DNA of 64,000 nt, from the NCBI GenBank assembly GCA_030762935.1, contig CM060900.1, positions 438,317,259 through 438,381,258 of the forward strand. Reading direction: 5' to 3'. This document shows positions 25,211-36,916 of the stretch, in pieces. The notes below the pieces were generated by a model. It did no database searches. It saw only the letters and a program-made list of their open reading frames with translations, and was not told the origin of the DNA. Source of the stretch: Hymenopus coronatus. Lineage: Eukaryota; Arthropoda; Insecta; Mantodea; Hymenopodidae. Each line of letters begins with the position of its first letter. Position 1 is the first letter of the stretch. A program made the translations under genes and the position numbers.

Positions 25211-25970
25211 ACTGAAAGGCAAATTTAAAGTTTCTATATTTCTGAAAATGATTACTGTGATCGCATTGTAATTATGTTAAAGCGAGTACCAATTTTCATT
25301 CAAGTTAGATAACTGTATTTAAATATATGAAATATTTCATAAATTATATTATGCAAGTATGTTGCATAATCAAAATGTCCCACTCGCCACAAAATTTGAG
25401 AAAATTGGTTGACGTTTAATAAATTTGAGATTTGAGCCACACAAAAAAAGCTTTAAATGGGGTTGTTTCAAAAACTTTGATTACTGGATTATTAAATTTT
25501 TAATGTTGGAAAATTTAATCTCTAAATTTAAACCTTTTTTTATGAACATATATTTTTTGAAAGATTACTATTAGTGTTGAGATAATTTTGTCCTTTTTAA
25601 CACTAAAATATATACTTCTGCAAATAGTGCGAAATTTTAGTTCTACTTAAAAACTGAGCCGCTTGGGACGATTTTAATCTGTGAAAATGTAATTTTGAGA
25701 AAAACACTGTTTAATGAATGCTTGAAAATATGCTCGAAAACAGGTGTATTGTATGACTTTTTTTTGTAGTGTTTAACGCCCACTTTACTACTTGTGGCAC
25801 CGCAGGCGAGTATTGTACGATGTTTATGTTAAAGTAGAGCCCGAAACAACTAAAGAACAACTAAATGTTAATTCTCTATAGACGCCCATAGGTTCCAACA
25901 ACTATTTGCTATAGAAAAGGAATTTTGGATTTTTTGAACGATTGTAGTCAAAATTTCACTGCCAATGTTC
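25211..25970 (-). mobile_element. non-autonomous element inserted in the mariner; inverted relative of 36250-36916
   Basis: The reverse complement of 36250-36916 matches this block over most of its length. Shared words include GAGAAAATTGGTTGAC, GATAATTTTG and TTCTCTATAGACGCCCA, in the same order. The right edge (rc GGAACATTGGCAGTGAAATT) resembles the GAGATATTGGCAGTAAAATT terminus of the 36-kb copy. The left edge is more worn. It has no coding capacity. It holds a SINE tail (25757-25810), so it is older than that SINE and younger than the mariner. Strand is given relative to the 36-kb copy. Confidence 0.7.
25757..25810 (-). mobile_element. 5'-truncated SINE tail (family A) with target duplication
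   Basis: Only the last ~54 bp of the SINE are present (rc: CGCCTGCGGTGCC ... GTTAAACAC then an A-run). TATTGTATGA at 25747-25756 is repeated as TATTGTACGA at 25811-25820. The related 36-kb element lacks this insert and reads straight through the corresponding site. Confidence 0.85.
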
Positions 25971-27419
25971 CTTGACTCCCTATGACCTTTATCTCTTTGG
26001 AATATTTAAAACGCACCTTAGGGGACATCGTTTTGGCACCCTGAACAACATTAACAAAGGGCAGAAAGTCATTCCAATTCACGAATTCCAGCACTGCTAT
26101 GAGGAATGAAAGAGCCGTCCCCGGCGCTGTGTAATTTCCTTGAAGGATACAATGTGTTCAATTGTAGCACTATTGGAATAAAAATGGTGAAGAAATCAGG
26201 CTCGTTACTGTATATTGTGTGTTGTGTTTAAGTAAGTAGGCATGGGTTTCTGCAAACGTATTTATTTTTGGAATGCTGAAGTCCCTATTGCATAAATATC
26301 ATCAGGAAGCTGTAGAAAGCAATCGATCGTGTAAAAATAGATATAAAGAATTTTAGGAACTGAAATAATTTTCTTTTGAAATTAGGTTATTGCACAATTT
26401 AAAGCACCCGTCTGGGCTTTAGCATCAATTAGAGGTTATCTTAAAAGTTCATGCACCTATACGAAGAGAGGTTCTAGTCCAATATGAAGCACATAGTCCT
26501 GTAATTAGAGCCCCTGAACTTAATTCTCTTTACCTGCCAAGTGCCATTTAAGAAGTTTCAAGGGAAAGATAGCCCAAGTTAAAGCGATGAAAATGCAGAC
26601 ATTACTGCAGCAAAATGTGATCTCGCTTTTAAAAAAGTGGAAGGGTCAGCCCGACGACATTAACGTTAAAATTTCAGACCCCAGTGTAATTCTGAGCAAT
26701 TAACTACTGTCCTGAAGTGCGTGTGTGTTAGCGTAATGATAATGATGCAGGAATGGCTTTATTTGAAAGTTGCTCGCTTTTACTATTCAGAGATTGCTAA
26801 GGGAAAATGACCACGAAACCAAGGGAGATATGAAGAGAGCATTTAACACCGTTATTATGATAAATGCTTTCAAATGGTGAAGAACAAAGAATTATGCAGT
26901 AGTTGTGTTTTACTAATGCAGCTCACACATTTCTGCAGCTAATTATTTGTGTAAGATGTTTGAGGAAATCTATATCTAATTAAGCAAGCAATTCCCGTCC
27001 GAAATAGTGTGTGTACCTATATGAAGTGGTGATTTCACCTGCAGTATCTCAAATTTGTTTATAGAAGTAAACAATTATCCACTTTTCCTTTAATACATTA
27101 GAAACAGCGCATGAATGGCTAAATAAAAATCAACTAAACTCTCAAGCATTTCCAGATAATTCTTAGCCACATCTTTTCTCTATATACTTTTAGTTTACTG
27201 ATCGATTTATTGTGACAAGACTTTTTGACCTTCTCTTCCTATCACACACCAGAAACAAAAATAGATTATCAAAGATAATATAAAACAACATTGGAAATTT
27301 AAAGACTGTTTCGGATACCAGCATGTGTTCCAATTACGGACGCTACACAGTATTAATTTGCAGACACCGCGGATACATTATCAATGGAGATATTACTATC
27401 CGTAGTGACATCCAGGTGG

Positions 27420-27640
27420 ACTGCACGACCTCTCTGGTAGGCCGGCAGTGAGACGAGTCCTCGAGCTTGGAAACGTTAAGGAATTCCACTTGTCTCTAGT
27501 AGCCTGTGTACCTGCGACCTAAGGCCTCCTATGGTTTCTTCACCTCCTCTCACTCTCCTGGGAGATATTAGCCATAATGGATCTGCATAGGTCGCAGTGC
27601 GCGAAGAATCCTTCAGCCTTTGGATTCGGACATGGCTGAA
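27420..27640. repeat. dispersed repeat fragment related to 56600-56740
   Basis: TAATGGATCTGCATAGGTCG and CAGTGCGCGAAGA correspond to ACAATAGATCTATGTAGGGC and CAGTGTACGAGA at 56659-56690. Otherwise unclassified. Confidence 0.4.
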
Positions 27641-28477
27641 GTGTAGCTAAGATTTTAAAAAACATTAAGACGGGTTCTAAAACATCTCGGCCTGACTCAG
27701 AAATGACGTGAAGATTCCCACATTAGCATGAAGCCCGTTTACAAAGCGCAGACGCAGTATAAGCGCAAGAATTTACACCCATGTTATATAATGGAAGCTT
27801 TCATATACAACATGACATAGAATCACACAACACGCTATGTGACGCCACATCTTGCAAACTGCAGACTTATTATTGCATTGTGTACATGGAGAATGTATCC
27901 TGTATTTCTTTCTCCGAGAAGTCGCAGCTTCTGAACCAACCAGGATTGCACCTCGAGAATTTTGCATCATCTATTGTATAATCATGATGCTCTTCCAAGT
28001 GGCCGTGCCTTGTATATACATATCAGATGCCCATACAGCATGTTGGTGCTATTTATCTAGAAACATTAAATGGATTTCACATTGGGTATTATTGGTTATG
28101 TTATTCAATCTAAAACTTGCTATACATTCCTATATATAATTTACGGGTCTAGACACATGCCCCAACCTCTTGCGTTACGCATACGAATGTATTGTGAATT
28201 ACTATGTCTTCATTATGAATGGAACCTAATCTTTCAGATAGCGCGCTGTGAAGTTTTAGACCTTCGGTGTAGTCACTTCTTTGTAACGACCATGTAAACA
28301 AATCAGTGTTACATTTTAAACAAAATATACAACATTGAAAGTTTGGCTTTTAAGGGTTTAACCACAACGGAAATTACCATCGACATTAAAGAATTCTTTC
28401 TGTTTGTTTTCGACCGTTCAACAGTTGGATTTTAAGTGTGGCCTTACAGTCTAGTGCAAAAAATGTCCATGCATTTG

Positions 28478-29462
28478 GCTTTCCGTAGTGTTTTCTCCGT
28501 ATATAATAGTGGCGGAATCCATGTATCAATATGGAGCTCCATTCCTACCCGACTCTGACAATATTGTATTGGTTTCAACAAAGCGAGCGGTGAAAGCGTT
28601 GCGAAAGGAAACATTTTACCTGATGGATAGAAGGCACTGGCCAGATGTGTCTATCTTCCACTAGTTTGCTGTCAAAAGTATGGCACTCAAACCCCGGCCA
28701 ATGATTAGAATTCGAATGGTTGGATGAAATTGCCTTGTAAACGCTATATATGTAATTTGAAAACAACAACAAAGAGCATGGAAAACAAACCGAAAATTAT
28801 TGCCTTTATGGAGCAAGTTTATAGCGCTGCATTATGGAGTATTTTCAAGATCATCGTCAAACTGGTGGAAGAAACACCATGAACGGGATTACTCGACCAC
28901 TTTGGTATTACAAAAAAGTAAAAAAGCATAGTAAGTAATCAAGTTATACACAAATAAACCGCGTGAAACGAAAAAGAAAGGGGAAAATGCACTATTTGAA
29001 AACGGTTGGCAACGTTCTTTATGTTCATTTTTGCAAAACTCTGCTAATAAAATGTATTTTAGATGTGAGTCGAACCATCGGCCTTCTGTTTCCTGAGCTG
29101 CTAATCTGCCATGTGAGCTACGATTACGATGTTAGCACATCATGAATTTCTCTACGTGACTAAATTTTTCCCGGTAAAACACAAAGCTTGCTCAATTTCT
29201 CGTTAGATAACGATTCTAAATTTCAAGCCTAGGAAACAGCAATTAATAAAATTGAAATTGTTATTTTTCCTAACGAATCTAAAACTATCTTGGACCCTAG
29301 TCTGCGGTATACATTGCCACCATATTGTAACAAAAAGGCTATGCTAATTAACTTGACTTATTAGAACCAGATACAGCCATGAATGTGGGAGGTGCTGTTA
29401 GCTAGTCCATTATCGAATTAAAACATAACTCGTGGGCATACTTTTTGCGCGTGACTGTACAT
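28478..29462 (+). repeat. family G dispersed repeat, copy 1
   Basis: It shares ordered words with 60895-62080: CCAGATGTGTCTATC, TTTGGTATTACAAA, GAATCTAAAACTA, AATGTGGGAGG. It contains a tRNA-like segment on the minus strand (TAGCTCACATGGCAGATTAG, then GGTTCGACTCAC, about 29065-29135). It abuts the 29.5-kb mariner. Short open frames (28963-29145) are not convincing. Confidence 0.65.
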
Positions 29463-29463
29463 C

Positions 29464-30245
29464 TATGCAGGATGATGAGCGTCAAGGTTGTCCCAAAACC
29501 GCTACGACCGAATTAATTTAGACTCGATGGTCGCTGATTGAAGCTAGGAAAGTTTGTTAGTACTGCAAAGAACTCGGTAGGCCGTATCTCACCATTTTTG
29601 GTATAAAAGGCGTTCCGCTCTATGGATGCCGTGATTGTAACAATGAACCAAAAACGCATTCAAACAAGCTGCGTTCAAGAGTTGTTTAAGCGCCACTTCC
29701 GTGCGTTTCGCCTAAGTTTCATGAAAATATATTCACCGCTACACATAAGAGATGAAAGAGCCATCCAATCAGTGGGTAGCAACAGATAAAAGAGCATCAA
29801 AGAAGGCAAAAGCTATTCCAACTACAGGAAAATCATTTCTGCAGTTTCCGGTATTCTCATGCTATGGTGACCATAGACTACCTCCAGAAGGATAACGCTA
29901 TTGCCGGTGAATATTGCGCTTCACTAGTGCATCAGTTGAAGGATTCGATTGAACCTAAACTCCACACCTTTCTGTGCAAAAAGGTTATCTTTCATCAGAA
30001 TAATGTGCCTTCCCATGTATGGGTTGTTGCTGCAAAACTGCTGGACTTTCTCTTCCAAGTGCTTCCACATTCTCCATATCCAATTTGTCTCACAAGGATC
30101 ACATTTTGTTTCCTAAACTGGATAAATGGAACGTAGACGAAGTTTCTCACCAAATGAGGTTGAACCTGACACAGATTTTTGTTTTGCACCCCTGATCTAG
30201 GTTTCTTCAGAGCATACCACAGATGCATTAATATGTCACACACAA
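29464..30245 (+). mobile_element. mariner-family transposase remnant (SETMAR-like group)
   Basis: A degraded transposase can be followed on the + strand: QDDERQGCPKTATTE near 29470, then stop-interrupted pieces, then an open stretch 29864-30136 starting MVTIDYLQKDNAIAGEY and containing KKVIFHQNNVPSH. The last block is the second catalytic box, normally HQDN; Asp has become Asn. The third box (SPDLAPSD in relatives) is scrambled to SPYPICLTR. A C-terminal fragment resembling LEHRWxKCI may reach 30240. The N-terminal DNA-binding part is missing; the left side abuts a family G repeat. It is inactive. Its end lies about 290 bp before the 30531 exon. Confidence 0.85.
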
Positions 30246-30530
30246 TTGAGCTACCTTAACCTGATATAAAATGTAACAACTCTTTAAAAATTCATTTCAG
30301 TAAATGCAATAGTAAGTTTAGACTTTAAAAAATGTTTTAAAAAGCACTATTTCGAATGAAAAAATAGGAAATAGTTGGTTTTAGCTATGACGTAAACAAC
30401 GTAACTTCCAGATACTTAAGTACATTAGAACCTCACATGCATAGATTTTAAGTATGAAAAAGCAAACACTGGGGTGGTAAAAAGAAGGCCAAGTGCACCA
30501 ACATCTAAATATTTGTGAACCTCTTTACAG

Positions 30531-30979
30531 ATGGTTCCGGCAGGATCATCATCAGCTGCGTGCAGTTCCGGACTCAGATGATCGCATATTCCGTGTAGGA
30601 GAGTGTCTGACCATCCTGCATGCTGAGGAAGTGGACGCTGGACGTTGGGTGTGTATGGCCAACAACAGCGCTGGAGTAGAGCGCGTCGATGTGATGCTCC
30701 ACGTGTCCGTACCGCTCAGTGTTAGCATTACTCCTGCTGGCCAGCTTACCGTGGATGTTGGTGGCCGTGCAGAGCTTCACTGCCTGGTCACTGGGCCTGG
30801 CACTTCACCGGCATCCACTCAGGCCACTCGCACTTGGCTCAAGGATGGTCACGTGGTCGGTACTGGAACCGACGCCTACGTCATCGAGAAGGTGCAACGA
30901 GACGACGCCGGAATGTACCAGTGTCTCATTCGAAGCGAGGACGACAGTGCCCAGAGCTCAGTCCAGCTGCGATTAGGAG
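30531..30979 (+). CDS. Dscam-like gene, internal exon: second half of Ig3-like domain plus complete Ig4-like domain
   Basis: This 449-nt open exon lies between a CTCTTTACAG acceptor and a GAG|GTAAGC donor, with 149 full codons. It starts in the phase left by the 6274-6391 exon (AG+A = Arg, then WFRQD) and ends in phase 1 with G, the phase at which the earlier exon begins. It first finishes an Ig domain: DAGRWVCMANNSAG carries the F-strand Cys, with Trp instead of the usual Tyr and one NNS glycosylation sequon. After SVPLSVSITP comes a complete Ig domain with ELHC, TRTWLKDG and DDAGMYQC, ending SSVQLRLGG. The closing motif resembles the ELKLGG that, as I recall it, ends Ig4 of fly Dscam1. G+C is clearly above the flanking intron. 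The Cys-to-Trp spacing in the second domain is about six residues longer than usual. An open frame continues past the donor to 31128, but that part looks intronic. Confidence 0.88.
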
Positions 30980-31319
30980 GTAAGCATATTGTCTCGGTTA
31001 TCTCTTTTCTGTTGTTAGTCCTATTAGATCTCAAACTTCATTGGACGCCTCTCAAGCTATCTGCGCTTGAAACGCTAGGTGTGTGTCAAGAATTCGGTTT
31101 GGAGAGACAAAATAACACAAAACATTAATGAACACTAATAGAATGCAAACGATAAAATAGTTTCCTTTTATAACCCACTTATTTATGATTCCAAAGTTCT
31201 GTTAGAATAAAAAATAATACAAGTATTATAAGTGAATGAATTTGAACTCGGAGGTTGTATTTCTTCAGTTATATAGAAAAAATAAAGATTTTTGGCAAAA
31301 TGTGTTTTCTATTAATGTG

Positions 31320-31535
31320 TACCAGTTGGGCCAATTGCCCTGTGTTTGACGTTCCTAGATATCCGTTAATGCGTTAAAAGAATTGCAGAACTCAAAGGGA
31401 CTATTTCAAGTTAAATCCCGCCAGTTCTCCACGGACCGGTTTTAACTTTAAACGGCCACGATATATTCTGCAAATCGTACAACCCATAAAGGGATATTTT
31501 CTCCCGTCAAATAAGCGGCGTTTGGCCAGCTGGTA
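31320..31535. mobile_element. foldback element (family F), diverged copy
   Basis: It begins TACCAGTTGGGCCAA and ends in the complement (rc TACCAGCTGGCCAAA). Internal GCAGAACTCAA and CTATTTCAAGTTAAATCC match the 46.6-kb copy. It is shorter through internal loss. Confidence 0.65.
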
Positions 31536-31600
31536 TATGACATGGGTAGTAAAAACATACATCATCCTCTTACAGGGGAATACCCACGTCCAAAATCGCC

Positions 31601-31845
31601 CAGAGACCGTGCCATGGCCAAGTGGTTAAACCACTCGCCTCTTGTTAGACGGCCCGGGTTCGGTGCCAAGCGACCGCATGTGAGATTTGTGGTGGACAAA
31701 GCAGCGCAGGGCGGGTTTTCTCCGGGTTATCCGGTTTCCCCCGCCATCACATTTCACCGGTGCTCCATCTTTGTTCCATGTATCAGTGTCATCGCCTGCG
31801 GTGCCAGAAGTAGTAAAATTGGGCGATAAACATTATAAAAAACTC
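31601..31845 (+). mobile_element. tRNA-derived SINE, family A (complete)
   Basis: Box A GCCAAGTGGTTAAACCACTC, box B CCCGGGTTCGGTG, body CGACCGCATGTGAGATTTGT and tail CGCCTGCGGTGCCAG. A worn duplication, GTCCAAAATCGCC / GTCCAAATTATCC, flanks it. Confidence 0.85.
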
Positions 31846-33279
31846 GTCCAAATTATCCAGGCAACTTGCGTGTAATGCGCGCGCTTCCGACACGGCTGTC
31901 CTCACAATATGTACAATCTAAAAGCTAATTTGTTACATGTTGACAGTGAGTTTCTGTTCCGTTGACGTATAGCTAGACTGTCTATAGATATGAGATCATA
32001 TCCGGGTTGTAGTCCATGCAATTAAGTCTCGAGGCACCAAACAGACTATGAAGTTCAAGCTCTACTCTTTATACCTTGTGGTTGCACAAAAGCTTCCAAG
32101 AATGTTGGTGTTTCTCATGCTATTTAGAGAAAGTGTAGAAACAGACAAGTTAATAAAAATAATCTATCAGTAACAAGAAACCTATAAGAAATGCTGTTAC
32201 CACTTAATGAATATATAGGTTAACGCTGCAGTTTTTAAAAAGTATTCAATGTTCATAAAATATTTTTCAGATTTTCCCCTTGAAAATCAACAAACCTTCA
32301 CCCGTATTCTGTAAATATACTTAGTTGAAAAGGTCGTCTGGTAATGACTCAAAATTTCAAGTTGTATTAAAGGTAACAAGAGTAAAATGAGCAATTTTAG
32401 GAGTTCAGTTAAAATAAATACGCAATTCTTCCTGACTCAGAATGCAATATTAGACTTGTTGCGTGAGTGAAGCATTTATGATTTTTAAAGGAATATTCAA
32501 TTGGAAAGCATTATACTTTTGAGGTTGATCGATAGTGTTCTAATACAAATTCTCCGCGTTATGAGTTTCTAAAAATATTCACACCATAAATTAAATGTTA
32601 TTGTAAATAGCATATATATCTCATTTATAAAAGGTTTTATATTTATATTAACCCCTAATTATTATAGAAAATGTATTACTTTTTCACTATCCAAAATTCT
32701 TGATTTTTCAAAATATAATAATTTATTCTCAAAATTAAAGCACTATTTCGAAAAAGTTTATGGTCACCTTCTTTAGAGAGGCAGAACACAAATTTTAAAA
32801 TTTGCATAATGTGGAGCATTTTGAGTTGAAAAAGTTTGCGACAAAACAAGTTAAAATTCTACGCGCTTGTTTAAAAATATTCATTTGTCCATGTATATCT
32901 TCATTTATTGCTGGTTTAAATGCGTCAAGCGGAAAAAACTATATTTTTTTTAAGTTTTAATTTTTCAAAATGTTTGGTCGAGTTTCACAGAACTTTAATG
33001 GTTTTCACAAAACCCAAAAAAATAATGCTTTGTGTTAGAATTAAAAATTCCAAGAGTTGAGTTCAGCAAAAGAGAATCGGGTGTATTTTCCAACTGACAT
33101 CGTTACACAGTGTGTATCTGGCTAACTCTTAGGAACTACATTTTACATGACAGAAACAATTTCAAAAAATGTTATGCAGTTCCGTATCAGACTCTAGGCT
33201 AATAGACGACGTTCTGTATGCTATTCATCATTGCACACATATTTAGGGAATGTAATGGAGGGGTACACCTCATAAACTG

Positions 33280-33705
33280 CGATTTATGGGAGATCTGTTG
33301 CGGCTACCACTTCCCAGAAGGAAGGGTTATAGTGAAGGAAGTACAGGAGACTACAGGCCACAGAGACACGCAGAAGTCCCTAACAGTTGCTGGCTCGAAG
33401 ACCCGTTCAACTCCCAGAGAGGGCAATTAATAATCATTTTAACCAAGTAGCGCTCTAGCGCCCAGGAGTTGAGTAGCCGCATCCTCTGTCTGCACCTCCT
33501 TACGCCAGAGACCTAAAAGAGCATTTGAAAGTTGAGAAGAAACGGATGGAAAGGGAAATGGTAGAAAGGAAATCGTCGTAGATGAGAAACTGCCCTAGCT
33601 TTCCCCTGCCGGTTAGGGAAACCCACGAAAATTAAGTTGAGAATGGGCTATCGACGAGAGTCGAAGCTGAAACCTCCCAAATACTTAACCATTTCAGTCG
33701 GTGAG
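33280..33705 (-). mobile_element. tRNA-derived SINE, family C (diverged)
   Basis: GAGATCTGTTGCGGCTACCA and CCACAGAGACACGCAGAAGT align with the 44-kb copy. The head region around 33650-33705 is worn. Confidence 0.7.
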
Positions 33706-35346
33706 CACATAATAAGACCATTGTACGTAATATTTTCCTCATTCACAGTGCATCTACATTCTCATAGCAGACTTGATAGATGTGCATCATCATCTCAAAT
33801 TTCTTCACAGACAATATTGCAATGAAATGAGATCGTTCGAACTTAAAGGTAACTAAAATTAATGTCTCACCTGTGAAATTCTGCAGAAACTTTATGAAAA
33901 GCATGTACAAGGTTGTATACTGGTGGCAACCTCATGATATGCCATTTTGGCGTTCTACAACACATAGTCTCTCTACTGGGTGTTGCACTTTGTGTTATAC
34001 TTAGTATTTAGTTCAACATTGAACTGCCAATTGTGTCCACAGCTGTATCCGCTACGTTTGAGAATATTACAAAATCCACCAGATTTTATTCTTGGCATCG
34101 ATCTGGACACACAATCTGGTGTAAATAGTCCCCTTTATTGAAATATTATAAACACTGTTCCTCGTGTGTGTACAGAAAATGAAAGCAAATAATTGGAAAC
34201 TATATTAAAGTAATTAAACTACAAATAAACCTCAAGTACATTATAATGCCCCTCTTTCACTTGACAGCAGCTGAGCACTACCGTCCATGTTGACCTTTCC
34301 TGTTATTTCATGTCATCACTTCGAACTTCCCCTTAGGGACTTCATAAGTTGAGGGCTTTGTCTCAAATTTCTGATCCAACAAAAGTTTTCCCTATTACCA
34401 GCGAAATCACACTTTTTAATTATTAAAGCACCCTCTAAACTTCTAAAGGATTATTGAAAGCTAAGTAACTTACACAAGGTTCGTAAGTGTATGGAATAAG
34501 TAGGATACCATCTTATACGCACAGAAACTTCAGCTCCAATAGTTTGTCTTAAGCTAGTGAAGTGGATAACAAATCGACGATCTTCAAGCTATTTGAATTA
34601 GAAATTACCTACTTCAGAACTTGATCGCAATTATGATTAAATTTAGATATTTATGAACACTTAAATTATGTAAGCCTGTACACTGGAATTGCGAGGAAAG
34701 ATTAGAGAATAGCAAAAATACCCCCATATTGATGTGACAGGATTGTTAACTGTGGAGCCGAATGAGAATCTTCTGATGCTTGAAATAGAAATTTGCTGAT
34801 GGTTGGAGATCTGGATCAAGTTGCCGCAAGGTTCTTGGAGCTTCTTGAAAAACTACTTGAGGGGGAAATGTCGGCGAATAGTGGTTATGGACAGCGAACA
34901 TATCCGCCCATCCTAATGTTGCCCTCAGTCCATGTCGTTCTATGAGAACACCGCAGAAGATGCAACTGACATTTGAAAACTTGAGTGGGTGCAAAATATG
35001 CCGTGTTATTTTCGACATTTTTCTTTAGTAAAATAAAATAAAATTAGAGATTCGGTTTAATAATGTGTTTAAAACTGATAGCGTTTTAAACATTACTTCA
35101 GGCTATAAATATCTGTTATATTGTTATACATATAGGGTGGAATGCAATAAGTGAAGATATTTGTATCAGCGTTTGACGATAATGTGATAATCCGCATTTG
35201 TATTCATGATGGTTTAGGATGGCTATTATTACCTATCATAAACGTTCGGTTTTTTATGTAACAGGGCACACGGTTGAACCTCCTCTGCCCTGCCCAGCTA
35301 TAGGTGGAGTGATGTATGTGTACACAGCAGAGACATAGCTCAAAGC

Positions 35347-35577
35347 AGCCGGTCCCCATGGCTGCGCTCGCCAAAGCGTCTCGCTTTGGTACTTTGCAGC
35401 GCAGGGGATCGTGGGTTCGAGTCCCGCGTGTTATATGTTTGTGTATGTGTGTGTAAAAAGTAAAACAGAAATATAGTAATCACAGTAAACAAATTAGGTA
35501 AATAAAAAGTAGGGTATATAGTGTCGGAGTCCCGATCAGACTCCGGAACTGTATTTAAAAAAAAAAAAAAAAAAAAA
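35347..35577 (+). mobile_element. tRNA-derived SINE, family E, with poly-A
   Basis: GCCGGTCCCCATGGCTGCGC, GATCGTGGGTTCGAGTCCCG (box B), the hairpin-like tail GGAGTCCCGATCAGACTCC, and a 21-base A-run at 35557-35577. Confidence 0.85.
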
Positions 35578-36249
35578 GCACACTAGGCCCTGATATTTGT
35601 GCTTATTTATGACCATTCTACTAGTAAGCGGACAAACTGAGATAACTTATATCTTATACGCATTGTTCCATACTAAATATCAAATTATTTGCACTTATCC
35701 CCCTCCTATCCTGTATACATGCTCTCCATGATAAACGAAATTTGGGATGAACTTGAATTCATATTTAAAGTTACTTTATACTTAAACCTTGCTTCCTGAA
35801 GTGGAATATCAGAGAGAGAAATATTTTGATTAAGTACCGCATCATTTCTCATCATTTTAGTCACCTTTACGTCATCGGAGTTATCGTTATTGTAACACAT
35901 GGTTCATTTCGTCCCCATTCACAATAAAAACCAAGCGTAATATGAACTTAAAAACCGAGATTGCTTATATTATAATTGAAACTTGACAACTTAGTCGCGT
36001 AAAGATAAAAATAAATATAAAATTAAATATAAACTTAGGAGCTGGAAATTTCCAAACTTTCAACCTTTATGCCTACAACAAACATAAGAAAGTAGCCAAT
36101 GAGAGAGCGATTGTTATCACGTGATCATTCTGCCATCTCATTCTATTTTACATTGTCACAAAAACTAAGATAACAGATCATAAATCATAGGGTATACATA
36201 AAAATCACAACAACACAAATTTTCGTTGTAGTTGATTTGTGTGTGTTAA

Positions 36250-36916
36250 AGAAATTGAGTGACATTTTTACTGCAATCGGACAAAAGATCTAAATTTGTC
36301 ATAGCAAAATGTTGGAATCTTGGGCGTCTATAGAGAATCAACATTTAAGTATCCTTGCTTCGGACTCTACTGTCATTTAAAGATCGTACAACATACGTTT
36401 CCTGTCGTACTATTTCATTACACAGCGTTTTTCTTAAAACTACACTTGCACACTATCAAAATGTTCTATGCGTCTCAGTTTTAGTTTACGTTCATTAAAT
36501 CTTCCCAGAATTTGCAAAAGTATGCATTGTAATGTTACAAAGGGCAAAATTATCCTAACGCGAATTATAATTTTTCAAAAATGCGTATTTATGATAACAT
36601 GATTAATTTTGAGATTAAAATGTCTAAAATTTTAATATATATATAATAATTCAGTAATAAAATGTATTGAAATATCACCATATAAAGTTTCTGGGTGCTT
36701 AAAAGCTCCAATTCAGAAAATGTCAACCAATTTTCTCAACTTGTGAGATGCGTTACATAATAAACTTAATGAAATAATTTATATCTTGAAAAGTGTTTCT
36801 CCAATTTGAATGAAATTTGCTATTCATATTAACCTACCAGCAGTGTAATCACAGTAAAATTTCAAGAAAATTGTATACAGGAACATAGATATTCCAAATT
36901 TTACTGCCAATATCTC
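36250..36916. mobile_element. TTAA-flanked non-autonomous element, 667 bp
   Basis: TTAA at 36246-36249 and 36917-36920 bracket a noncoding block. Its ends are imperfect inverted repeats (AGAAATTGAGTGACATTTTT against GAGATATTGGCAGTAAAATT). An inverted relative lies at 25211-25970 inside a mariner. The end alignment needs a gap, so the termini are less certain than in the 22-kb and 45-kb elements. Confidence 0.6.

Larger units (their letters stand above)
24785..26190 (+). mobile_element. mariner-family transposon remnant, internally deleted and interrupted
   Basis: Three transposase pieces lie in order on the + strand. 24785-24950 encodes the N-terminal helix-turn-helix region (QRCAIKFCFKLGHGATEAF, then SRASMFRWFKTF). 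25063-25210 encodes WILYHRHAAFHTT, which corresponds to the mariner HHDNA catalytic block with the Asp replaced by His, and ends within the SPD region. 25971-26165 encodes YDLYLFGIFKTHLRGHRFG and EFQHCYEEWKSRPRRCV, the C-terminal part. Most of the region between the first two pieces is deleted. The break between the second and third is the 25211-25970 insertion. Frameshifts and stops make it inactive. Terminal inverted repeats were not found with confidence. Confidence 0.85.
6392..30530 (+). other. 24.1-kb intron between the two Dscam-like exons
   Basis: It starts GTATGT and ends CTTTACAG. It is largely old transposon and SINE sequence. Stretches where I see nothing: 6400-6640, 8010-10990, 12250-13400, 13790-14300, 15080-15430, 15860-16860, 17120-17360, 18120-18480, 19470-20020, 20480-22070, 23280-24040, 26200-27400 and 27670-28470. 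I looked for a second copy of the half-Ig exon (Cys, Gly-Asn-Pro, donor) and saw none by eye. Confidence 0.75.

Noticed and set aside
27781..28297. Overlapping + strand open frames of 66-95 codons
   Set aside because: No domain, low complexity and codon use like the AT-rich intron; overlapping frames on both strands suggest chance.
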